64,000 bases of DNA, taken from contig NZ_ANFZ01000009.1 in NCBI RefSeq assembly GCF_000331245.1, forward strand, positions 1 to 64,000, read 5' to 3'. The first letter of the stretch is position 1. Each line of letters opens with the position of its first letter. Shown here one piece after another: positions 26,603-33,901 of the stretch. The notes under the pieces are model-generated. The model searched no databases. It was given only the letters and a program-made list of their open reading frames with translations, and was not told where the DNA came from. Both the position numbers and the translations under genes were made by a program. This stretch comes from Blastomonas sp. AAP53 (lineage in GTDB: Bacteria; Pseudomonadota; Alphaproteobacteria; Sphingomonadales; Sphingomonadaceae).

Positions 26603-28075
26603 TCAGCTCGGCTTGAGATTGAGCGCGGTGGTCCACAGCTTCAGCCTGCGATCGCGGGTGGCAGGTTCCATCTGCGGTTCGAAGGTGTGGATCGGCGATA
26701 CCATGGTCTTCGCATCCTCCAGCGAGGCATAATGCCCGGCACCGATGGCCGCCAGGATGGCCGCGCCGCGCGCCGTGGTTTCGACATCGGTCGGGCGCTC
26801 GCACGGGATATCGAGGACATCGGCAATGTCCTGCGCGATCCAGTCGTTGGCGCTCATCCCGCCATCGAGCCGCAGCACCGACCAGCCCGCGCCATCGGCA
26901 GCAAACGCCCGTCCCAGATCGTGGAAGACATTGGCGACCGATTCGAGCGATGCCCGCACGATGTGCGCGCGCGTGGTGGCGAACGACAGGCCACTGATGC
27001 TGCCGCGCGCATCGGGCATCCAATAAGGCGCGCCCAGGCCTGAAAGGGCAGGGACCACGACGACATCGCCGCTATCGGGCACAGAACGAGCCAGGGCCTC
27101 GCTCTCAGCGGCATTGCCCAGCAGGCCGATGCTGTCGCGTAGCCATTTGACGAGGCTGCCCGCGACGAACACCGATCCTTCGAGCGCGAAGCTGCGCACA
27201 CCGCCGACCTCGCACAGCACCGTGCCGAGCAGCCGGTGTTCGGATGTGGGCGGGGTCTGGCCCATGTTGGCCAGGATGAACGCGCCGGTGCCCAGGGTGG
27301 CCTTGGTCTGGCCATGCGCAAAACAGCCCTGGCCGATTGTGGCGGATTGCTGGTCGCCTGCAAGCCCGGTGATCGGGATCGCCGCGCCGAACAGCTCGGG
27401 CCTGGTCGTGCCGAATGCGCCGGTGCTGGGTACGATCTTCGGCAGCGCGCCGCGCGGCACGCCGAACAGATCGCACAGGCCTTCATCCCAGCTGTTGCCG
27501 GTGAGGCCAAACAGGCTGGTGCGGCTGGCGTTGGAGACGTCCGAGATGTGCAGCCCGCCGGTGAGGTTCCACACCAGCCAGCTTTCGACCGTACCAAAGG
27601 CCAGCCGATCGCCAAGCTGGTCAGCACCTTCGATGTTGCGCAGCATCCACGCCATCTTGGTCGCGGAAAAATAAGGGTCGAGCAACAGGCCGGTGGTGGA
27701 CTGAACTGTTGGTTCGTGGCCGGCTGCGCGCAGTGACTGGCACTGTTCGTCGGTGCGGCGGTCCTGCCACACGATCGCGCGGCCAAGCGGTTTGCCGCTG
27801 GTCTTGTCCCAGGCGACGACCGTCTCGCGCTGGTTGGTGACGCCGATCGCCGCGATCCGCTCCGCGCCGCCGGCGCGCTCGATCATCGCATGCGTGCAGG
27901 CCAATGTACGCTCCCAGATCTCGGCCGCGTCATGCTCGACCCAGCCGGGCTGCGGATAATATTGCGTGATATCGCGCTGCTCGGTGGCGATCCACTTGCC
28001 AGCAAGCGTGTAGAGCATCGCGCGGGTCGAGGTGGTGCCCTCGTCCAGCACCAGGATCAGCTGGTCATCCGCCAT
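26603..28075 (-). CDS. glpK: Glycerol kinase GlpK
   Basis: Glycerol kinase makes sn-glycerol 3-phosphate from glycerol and ATP. The 490-residue protein has the FGGY-family N-terminus LVLDEGTTSTRAMLYT, the glycerol-site stretch GVTNQRETVVAWDKTSGKPLGRAIVWQDRRT, GLAGDQQSATIGQGCF and GLGAPYWMPDARGSISGL. It overlaps the RibB-like gene by 11 bases and is the last of the eight-gene sulfoquinovose operon. Its presence with GlpD strongly suggests that the operon's substrate is a glycerol glycoside such as sulfoquinovosyl glycerol. The frame extends upstream to 28189 but the ATG at 28075 starts the conserved region. Confidence 0.95.
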   Translation of the reverse strand: MADDQLILVLDEGTTSTRAMLYTLAGKWIATEQRDITQYYPQPGWVEHDAAEIWERTLACTHAMIERAGGAERIAAIGVTNQRETVVAWDKTSGKPLGRAIVWQDRRTDEQCQSLRAAGHEPTVQSTTGLLLDPYFSATKMAWMLRNIEGADQLGDRLAFGTVESWLVWNLTGGLHISDVSNASRTSLFGLTGNSWDEGLCDLFGVPRGALPKIVPSTGAFGTTRPELFGAAIPITGLAGDQQSATIGQGCFAHGQTKATLGTGAFILANMGQTPPTSEHRLLGTVLCEVGGVRSFALEGSVFVAGSLVKWLRDSIGLLGNAAESEALARSVPDSGDVVVVPALSGLGAPYWMPDARGSISGLSFATTRAHIVRASLESVANVFHDLGRAFAADGAGWSVLRLDGGMSANDWIAQDIADVLDIPCERPTDVETTARGAAILAAIGAGHYASLEDAKTMVSPIHTFEPQMEPATRDRRLKLWTTALNLKPS

Positions 28076-28685
28076 GCGCAGGGGCCTTGTCGTTCTCGTC
28101 GGATTCCAGCAGGTCGCCGATATCGGCCACCGCCAGGCCGAAGCGTGCGACCAGATCGGCGATGTCGGCGGGGCGCGCCATTTCGCCATCGTCGCGCATG
28201 ATCGCGCAGATCACGGCGGCATCGCCTGCGCCTGCACGGCGGGTGAGTTCGACCGCAGCCTCGGCAGCCGCAGGGCGCTCGCTCACGCCCCCGCCAGCGC
28301 AGATCAGCGGGAAGATATGGCCGGGCGAGACGATGTCGTCGGCCGTCGCATCGGGGGCCACTGCAGCCTTGACGGTCTGCGCGCGGTCGGCAGCGGAAAT
28401 GCCGGTGGTAACGCCCTCTGCGGCCTCGATCGAGCGGCCCAGGGGCCTGCCCGACTGACGATCGGTGCCCGGGTTCATCAGATCGATTCCCAGACGGATC
28501 GCGCGGTCCTGTTGCATCGCGAGGCAGACAAGGCCGCGTCCGTGCGTCGCCAGAAAATTGACCGCTTCGGGCGTGGCGTGCTGCGCGGCGACGGCAAAGT
28601 CCATGTCGCCACGGCGATAGCGGTCGCCGGTGATGATGATCACCTTGCCCTGCTTGAGCGCGTCGACGGCGGCTGCGATACTCAT
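28065..28685 (-). CDS. RibB-like protein without catalytic ligands (pseudoenzyme?)
   Basis: A 206-residue homologue of RibB, 3,4-dihydroxy-2-butanone-4-phosphate synthase of riboflavin synthesis. Binding segments survive: GLVCLAMQQDRA, IEAAEGVTTGISAADR (88-101) and SPGHIFPL. The catalytic loop, RENEGD in true RibB, is RYRRGD here (22-27), so both acidic residues are gone; the metal-binding histidine in GGHTEA is replaced (RPAAAEA, 137-143), and the glutamate after the late cysteine is alanine (CAI). It is therefore very unlikely to make the butanone phosphate. It overlaps the flavin reductase by four bases, so a role in flavin binding, FMN supply or regulation in the monooxygenase operon is possible. 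Genome copies of normal ribB/ribBA should exist elsewhere. Confidence 0.85.
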   Translation of the reverse strand: MSIAAAVDALKQGKVIIITGDRYRRGDMDFAVAAQHATPEAVNFLATHGRGLVCLAMQQDRAIRLGIDLMNPGTDRQSGRPLGRSIEAAEGVTTGISAADRAQTVKAAVAPDATADDIVSPGHIFPLICAGGGVSERPAAAEAAVELTRRAGAGDAAVICAIMRDDGEMARPADIADLVARFGLAVADIGDLLESDENDKAPAHGG

Positions 28686-29260
28686 GCGGCGGGCCGCGCC
28701 ATGGCGCTGAGGCTGATGGCGCCCTGCACGACCTGCTGACCGACCATGTCGAGCTGCATGCGCGCACGATCGTCCAAGCATTCGCCATCGGGGGAGTACA
28801 GGCCCGCATAGGTGCGGATCGTGGCGCCCATCGGCGTCGGCCAGCCGCGCAGGGCATGGACGATCGAACGCAAGGTCTGCATCGTGCTCATCGTGGCCTG
28901 ATCGCCATATGCGGTTGCGATCAGCCCCACCGCGCGGCCATCGAGATAGGGCCGCTCATCCTTCGACAGGTCTTCCAGATAATCGAGCGCGTTCTTGACG
29001 AGGCCCGAAATCGTGCCGTGATAGCCTGGCGCTGCGAGCAGCAGGCCATCGGCGCTGCGTACCGCTTCCACCAGTTCACGGCCCTCTGCGCCCGCATGCG
29101 CGCTGCTGCGATAATGCGGCAGCGCAGCCAGATACGCACCGTCGAACAGCTGCACGTCTGCCCCTTGCGCGGCAGCACTTGCCATTGCGGTACGCAAGGT
29201 GAGCTCGGTGGTGCTGCCGACCGAAACGGTGCCGCCAATGGCGACGATGCGGGGTGTCAT
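28682..29260 (-). CDS. NAD(P)H-dependent FMN reductase (SsuE/flavodoxin fold)
   Basis: A 192-residue flavodoxin-fold FMN reductase: VAIGGTVSVGSTTELTLRTA near the N-terminus is the phosphate-binding loop, and LLLAAPGYHGTISGLVKNALDYLEDL is the isoalloxazine-binding segment typical of SsuE-like reductases. It should supply FMNH2 to the monooxygenase two genes upstream, the role SmoA plays in Agrobacterium. The fold differs, as I recall SmoA being of the split-barrel flavin-reductase type. Its ATG lies in an ATGA overlap with glpD, and it overlaps the RibB-like gene similarly. Confidence 0.88.
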   Translation of the reverse strand: MTPRIVAIGGTVSVGSTTELTLRTAMASAAAQGADVQLFDGAYLAALPHYRSSAHAGAEGRELVEAVRSADGLLLAAPGYHGTISGLVKNALDYLEDLSKDERPYLDGRAVGLIATAYGDQATMSTMQTLRSIVHALRGWPTPMGATIRTYAGLYSPDGECLDDRARMQLDMVGQQVVQGAISLSAMARPAA

Positions 29261-30759
29261 ACTGTGAGTTCCTCTGTAAAAAATCGGTCGAGTGCCTGGG
29301 TCTGTTCGGGGGAAAGATGCAGCCCCAGCTTGGTGCGTCGCCACAGCACATCTTCGGCGCTGGTCGCCCATTCGCGGGTCACCAGATGGCGCACCTCGGC
29401 CTCGGTCAGGCCATGGCCGAAATGCTGCCCGCACTCGGCCAGTGACTGCGCATCGCCCAGGAATGTTGCGGCGGTCGTCCCGTAGGTCCGGATGAGCCGC
29501 TCTGCCCAACCGGCTTCCAGAAACGGGTAGCGCGCGTGCAGCGCTGCGATCTGTTGCGGTACCGCCTCGACGCCGAATTCGCCGCCGGGCAGGGGCCGGG
29601 TGTGGGTCCAGTGCGCACCATGCAGCGCCGAAATCCGTTCGCCCATGCGATCGACCGCCTCCTGCGCGAGGGTGCGGAAGGTCGTGATCTTGCCGCCAAA
29701 GACCGAGAGCATCGGCGCGCCCTCTTGGGCATCTGTAACGTCGAAGCGATAGCCACGCGTCGCGGCCTCGGGCTTGCCCGATCCGTCGTCGACCAATGGC
29801 CGCACGCCCGAATAGGTCCACACGACATCTGCTGGCGTGACGGGCTTGGCGAAGAAGCGGCTCGCGCCTTCGCACAGATAGGCGATCTCCTCGTCGCTCG
29901 CGACGATCGGCTCGCCTGCCACATGGTCGCGGTCGGTGGTGCCGATCAGCGTGAAGTCCTGCTCATAGGGGATCGCAAAGAAGATGCGCCCATCGGGCAG
30001 CTGGAAGAAATAGGGGTGCGGGTGATCGAACAGCTTGCGCACCACGATATGCGATCCGCGCACCAGCCGGATCGATTGCTTGGGCGTCTCGCCACTGCGC
30101 CCAAGAATGCCCAGGACCGAAGGTCCCGCAGCGTTGATGACCGAGCGCGCGGTGAACGGCCCCTGGGGCGTTTCGATACGCCACAGGTCACCCATGCGAT
30201 CAAGCCGGGTGACGGGGCAGCGGGTGCGGATGTCCGCACCATGATCAGCGGCATCGCGCGCGTTCAGCACCACCAGCCGTGCGTCATCGACCCAGCCGTC
30301 AGAGTAGACGAAGCCATGGACGAATTCGGCCTTGAGCGGTGCGCCTGCGGGGTGGTCGTCGAGCCGGATCGTCTCGGTTGCGGGCAGCTTCTTGCGCGCG
30401 CCGATATGATCGTACAGAAATAGGCCGAGCCTGAGCAGCCAGCGCGGGCGCAAGCCTTTGACCCAAGGCAGCACGAAACGCATCGGCCAGATGATGTGCG
30501 GCGCGATGGCCCACAGGATTTCGCGCTCGCCCAGTGCTTCGCGCACCAGCCCGAACTCGTAATGTTCCAGATAGCGCAGACCGCCATGGATGAGCTTGCT
30601 CGAGTTGGACGAGGTGCCGCTGGCGAGATCTGCCGCTTCCAGCAGCAGCACGCTGGCGCCGCGTCCGGCGGCATCGCGGGCTATGCCCGTGCCGTTGACG
30701 CCGCCGCCGATCACGGCGACGTCATACACGGTGGCGGAGTTAGGCTGCCTCTGGTCCAT
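29257..30759 (-). CDS. glpD: Aerobic glycerol-3-phosphate dehydrogenase GlpD
   Basis: A 500-residue FAD-dependent enzyme that oxidises sn-glycerol 3-phosphate to dihydroxyacetone phosphate at the inner membrane, passing electrons to ubiquinone. VAVIGGGVNGTGIARDAAGRG is the FAD-binding motif, followed by the GlpD hallmark SGTSSNSSKLIHGGLRYLEHYEFGLVREAL; the C-terminal domain contains TSAEDVLWRRTKLGLHL. Its ATG shares one base with the monooxygenase stop. Being inserted between the sulfonate monooxygenase and its flavin reductase, it is clearly part of that pathway rather than a stray glycerol gene. Confidence 0.95.
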   Translation of the reverse strand: MDQRQPNSATVYDVAVIGGGVNGTGIARDAAGRGASVLLLEAADLASGTSSNSSKLIHGGLRYLEHYEFGLVREALGEREILWAIAPHIIWPMRFVLPWVKGLRPRWLLRLGLFLYDHIGARKKLPATETIRLDDHPAGAPLKAEFVHGFVYSDGWVDDARLVVLNARDAADHGADIRTRCPVTRLDRMGDLWRIETPQGPFTARSVINAAGPSVLGILGRSGETPKQSIRLVRGSHIVVRKLFDHPHPYFFQLPDGRIFFAIPYEQDFTLIGTTDRDHVAGEPIVASDEEIAYLCEGASRFFAKPVTPADVVWTYSGVRPLVDDGSGKPEAATRGYRFDVTDAQEGAPMLSVFGGKITTFRTLAQEAVDRMGERISALHGAHWTHTRPLPGGEFGVEAVPQQIAALHARYPFLEAGWAERLIRTYGTTAATFLGDAQSLAECGQHFGHGLTEAEVRHLVTREWATSAEDVLWRRTKLGLHLSPEQTQALDRFFTEELTV

Positions 30760-31856
30760 CAGATGTCGAGCGGTCCGTGCTGGATGTGCGGCAATACGTA
30801 GCGCGCGAACATATCGGCTTCCTGCACGTGCGGATAGCCCGAGAGGATGAACGCGTCGATGCCTTCTGCCTGATAGGCGCGCAGCTTGGCGAGCACCTGA
30901 TCGGGCGTGCCGACGATCGCCGCGCCGCAACCCGAACGGGCACGACCAATGCCAGTCCACAGATTCTCTTCGACAAAGCCGTCGCCATCGGCCGCGCCGC
31001 GCAGCTCCTGCTGGCGCTGCACGCCGTAGTTCTTGGCATCGAGCGACTTTTCGCGGATCGCCTTGCCGGCGTCATCGTCGAGCTTGGACAGCAGTCGGTC
31101 GGCATAGGCGCGCGCTTCGTCCTCGGTTTCGCGGACGATGACATGCGCGCGATAGCCGAACTTGAGCGTGCGGCCGAACTTGGCGGCACGTGCGGTCAGA
31201 TCAGCGATGTTCTCGCGCACCTTGTCCATCGTGTCGGGCCACATCAGATAGACGTCGCAGGCTTCGGCGGCGCACTCGCGCGCTTCGTGGCTCAGGCCGC
31301 CGAAGTAGAAGGCGGGGCACTTGCCGGAGATCGTCGTGACACGCGGCGGATCGAGCTTGAGCTTGTAGAAATCACCCTGGAAGTCGAGCGCCTCGCCGTT
31401 GAGCAACGTACGCACGATCTTCATGATCTCGGTCGCACGGGTATAGCGGGGTGCGGATTCGATCTTCTCGCCGGGCATGTCGGACGAGATGATGTTGACG
31501 TTCAGGCGCCCGCCGGTGCCTGCGGCATTGGGGCCCAGGATACGATCGAGCGTGGCGATCCGCCGCGCCAGCTGCGGCGGCCAGTCCTCGCCCATGCGTG
31601 TCGCCCAGAGCAGCTTGATGCGGCGCACCTGTGTGGCGACGGCGGCTGCGAACGCTGTGGTGTCCAGCCCCAGTGCATAGCCCGAAGGCAGCAGGATGTT
31701 GTCGAACCCGCCCTCTTCGGCGCGCAGCACGATGTTGCGGCAATGCTCCCAGCTCGATTGCAGATAGGGGTCGGGCACGCCGAGAAATTCATAGTCATCG
31801 TCGCACAGCGCCGAAAACCAGGAAATCTCGCATTGTTGGTCGGTAGGTTGAGTCAT
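30759..31856 (-). CDS. smoC: FMNH2-dependent sulfoquinovose monooxygenase (SmoC-like, SsuD family)
   Basis: A 365-residue bacterial-luciferase-type monooxygenase close to alkanesulfonate monooxygenase SsuD. Residues important in SsuD are kept: R236 and H238 in FGYRAHVIVRET, R307 in GRARSGCGAAIVG, and Y341 in LSGYPH. In the sulfo-SMO pathway of Agrobacterium the enzyme SmoC uses FMNH2 and oxygen to turn sulfoquinovose into sulfite and 6-oxo-glucose. The neighbours (GH31, aldo-keto reductase, flavin reductase) are the other parts of that pathway, so I assign SmoC rather than general SsuD; no ssu transporter genes are nearby. It is 121 bases after the reductase gene, with a hairpin element between. 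Confidence 0.87.
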   Translation of the reverse strand: MTQPTDQQCEISWFSALCDDDYEFLGVPDPYLQSSWEHCRNIVLRAEEGGFDNILLPSGYALGLDTTAFAAAVATQVRRIKLLWATRMGEDWPPQLARRIATLDRILGPNAAGTGGRLNVNIISSDMPGEKIESAPRYTRATEIMKIVRTLLNGEALDFQGDFYKLKLDPPRVTTISGKCPAFYFGGLSHEARECAAEACDVYLMWPDTMDKVRENIADLTARAAKFGRTLKFGYRAHVIVRETEDEARAYADRLLSKLDDDAGKAIREKSLDAKNYGVQRQQELRGAADGDGFVEENLWTGIGRARSGCGAAIVGTPDQVLAKLRAYQAEGIDAFILSGYPHVQEADMFARYVLPHIQHGPLDI

Positions 31857-31890
31857 GTGTTTGTTCCTATGGGCTGGGCTGGCGCGGGGA

Positions 31891-31963
31891 CTTCGACAAG
31901 CTCAGGCTGATCGGAGTGGTTTGGAATGCTGCTCCAACCCCGCTCATGCTGAGCTTGTCGAAG
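31891..31963. repeat. REP-like inverted repeat inside the operon
   Basis: CTTCGACAAGCTCAG (31891-31905) and its exact reverse complement (31949-31963) form 15-bp arms; inner arms around 31914-31926 and 31933-31945 pair imperfectly, so the whole can fold into one long hairpin. It sits in the only real gap of the operon, between the aldo-keto reductase and monooxygenase genes. The arm sequence resembles dispersed intergenic palindromes common in sphingomonads and related genomes. It may stabilise mRNA or reduce downstream expression. Confidence 0.75.
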
Positions 31964-31977
31964 CATCCGGCACGGCA

Positions 31978-32892
31978 TCAGGGCAGCGGAACGCCGCGGG
32001 CTGCGACCAGCACCGCGTACCAATCCTGCCGCGTCCAGCGGACCTTGAGCGCGCTTGCGCCCTCGGCAATGCGCTCGGCCTGCTGCGACCCGATGATGGG
32101 TACGATGCCCGCCGGGTGCGCCATCAGCCAGCTATAGGCCGCAACGCTGCGCGAGACGCCCTGCGCTTCGGCGACCGCGTCGAGTGCTGCGGCGACGGCC
32201 TGGTCGCGCGGGCTTTCCGGTGCAGCCAGGCGACCGCCGCCCAATGGCGACCATGCCATCGGGGTCAGGCCCAGCATCATGGCCTGATCGAGCTCGCCGT
32301 TTTCAAAGCAGTCGATCCGCAGCGGGCTGATCTCGGGCTGGGTGGTGACGATCTTCTCGGCAAGGAAATGGTCGAGCGCTGCAATCTGCGGCATCGTGAA
32401 GTTCGACACGCCGATGGTGCGGATCTTGCCCGACGACACCGCATCGTCAAGCACGCGCGCGGTTTCCTGCGGGTGCGCCAGAATATCGGGGCGATGGATC
32501 TGCCACAGGTCGACCATGTCCACCTTCAGGCGGCGCAGCGAATCATCGATTGCCTTGCGCAGATATTCCGCGCCCTGGTCATAGGGCAGGGGGGGCAGGA
32601 TGCCGCCCTTGGTGGCCAGCACCATGCGGTCGCGCAGGGCCGGATCAGCCGCGATCACTTCACCCAGCAACGCCTCGGCATCGCCAAAGCCACCTTCGCC
32701 GTTGAACCCGTAGATATCAGCGGTATCCAGAAACGTGATGCCTGCATCCAGCGCGGCATGGACCAGCGCGGTGGCCTGCGCCACGGTACGGCCGTTCTCG
32801 GCAAAGCGCCACATGCCCCAGGCAATCGGGGAGACGGCAATATCGCTGCGGCCCAGGGGACGGAACGCAGGTGGCAAAGGCAATTCACTCAT
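31978..32892 (-). CDS. smoB: Aldo-keto reductase, 6-oxo-glucose reductase (SmoB-like)
   Basis: A 304-residue aldo-keto reductase with the complete catalytic tetrad D56, Y61 (FLDTADIYG), K95 (LATKGG) and H133 (WQIHRPD), and the NADPH-binding SNFTMPQI and IIGSQQAERI segments near the middle and end. In the sulfo-SMO pathway SmoB reduces 6-dehydroglucose to glucose with NADPH. Its position between the sulfoquinovosidase/regulator and the monooxygenase supports that role. Its start overlaps the LacI stop by eight bases. Confidence 0.85.
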   Translation of the reverse strand: MSELPLPPAFRPLGRSDIAVSPIAWGMWRFAENGRTVAQATALVHAALDAGITFLDTADIYGFNGEGGFGDAEALLGEVIAADPALRDRMVLATKGGILPPLPYDQGAEYLRKAIDDSLRRLKVDMVDLWQIHRPDILAHPQETARVLDDAVSSGKIRTIGVSNFTMPQIAALDHFLAEKIVTTQPEISPLRIDCFENGELDQAMMLGLTPMAWSPLGGGRLAAPESPRDQAVAAALDAVAEAQGVSRSVAAYSWLMAHPAGIVPIIGSQQAERIAEGASALKVRWTRQDWYAVLVAARGVPLP

Positions 32893-33901
32893 AAAAAGTC
32901 CTGTGTGGGGGCGCTACGGAGGCGCGTTCGATGAGGGTATGGGGAAGGCGGCGATGCGCGATGTCGCCACCGGCAATCAGGATTTCGGTCGCGGTGCGCG
33001 CCAGTTCCGCCATCGGCTGGTGGATGGTGGTGAGCGGAGGCCAGACGGTGCGCGCGAGCGTGGTATCATCGAACCCGGCAACCGAAAGCTCGGCGGGAAC
33101 CTCCATGCCACGATCATGTGCCACGGCGAGCACGCCTGCGGCCATGTCGTCGTTCGACGCGAAGATCGCGCTGGGCCGCTGCGGCAGATCGAGCAGCATC
33201 CGCCCGCCACGCACGCCCGAATCGAAATCGAATTCGCCATCGCACACCAGCACCGGGTCAAACGGCAGCCCGGCACGGTCGAGCGCACGGCGATAGCCGA
33301 ACAAGCGGTCGTCCGAGGCCATATGATTGGGGTGACCCTTGATGAAACCGATGCGGCGATGCCCGGCGTTGATCAGGTGCGTCGTCATGTCATCGGCAGC
33401 CAGCGCGTCGTCCATGAACACCGAACTCGTCAGCGCGTGATTGGTGCCCGGCGATATGCGCACGAACGGCACGTCAAGCGCTTCCAGCGCGCGCAGCACT
33501 GGGTCGCAATCGGTCACCGGCGACGACAGGATGATGCCATCGACATGCGTTTCGGTGACAAGACCGCGCACCTGTTCACCCACTTCCGGATCGGCAACAT
33601 CGACCGGCTGGGCCAGCAGGCGAATGTTGTTGGAGCGGCAGAAATCCCAGCAGCCGGTCTGGATCTGGAACATGTAATAAGGGCTGTGGTTGTCGTAGAT
33701 CAGCGCGACCTGGTTCGACTTTCCGCCCGACAGGATGCGCGCGGCGATGCTGGGGCGGAAATCGAGCGAACGCATCGCCTCTTCCACCCGGTCGCGGGTC
33801 TGCGCGCTGACATAGGGGTGGCCGTTCAGCACGCGGCTGACGGTCTTCACCGCCACGCCAGCCTTGGCCGCCACGTCCTTGATGTTGGCCCGTTCACTCA
33901 T
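32885..33901 (-). CDS. LacI-family regulator of the sulfoquinovose locus
   Basis: A 338-residue LacI/GalR protein: NIKDVAAKAGVAVKTVSRVLN is the helix-turn-helix and ARILSGGKSN the hinge; the sensor domain has IFASNDDMAAGVLAVA and SVAGFDDTTLA. The ATG at 33901 sits in an ATGA overlap with the GH31 stop. Being the second gene of the operon, it should control its own production. Two near-identical 17-base sites, at 35971 and 40486, are the likely operators. By analogy with other sulfoquinovose loci the effector may be sulfoquinovose or its glyceride, which is inference. Confidence 0.87.
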   Translation of the reverse strand: MSERANIKDVAAKAGVAVKTVSRVLNGHPYVSAQTRDRVEEAMRSLDFRPSIAARILSGGKSNQVALIYDNHSPYYMFQIQTGCWDFCRSNNIRLLAQPVDVADPEVGEQVRGLVTETHVDGIILSSPVTDCDPVLRALEALDVPFVRISPGTNHALTSSVFMDDALAADDMTTHLINAGHRRIGFIKGHPNHMASDDRLFGYRRALDRAGLPFDPVLVCDGEFDFDSGVRGGRMLLDLPQRPSAIFASNDDMAAGVLAVAHDRGMEVPAELSVAGFDDTTLARTVWPPLTTIHQPMAELARTATEILIAGGDIAHRRLPHTLIERASVAPPHRTFYE

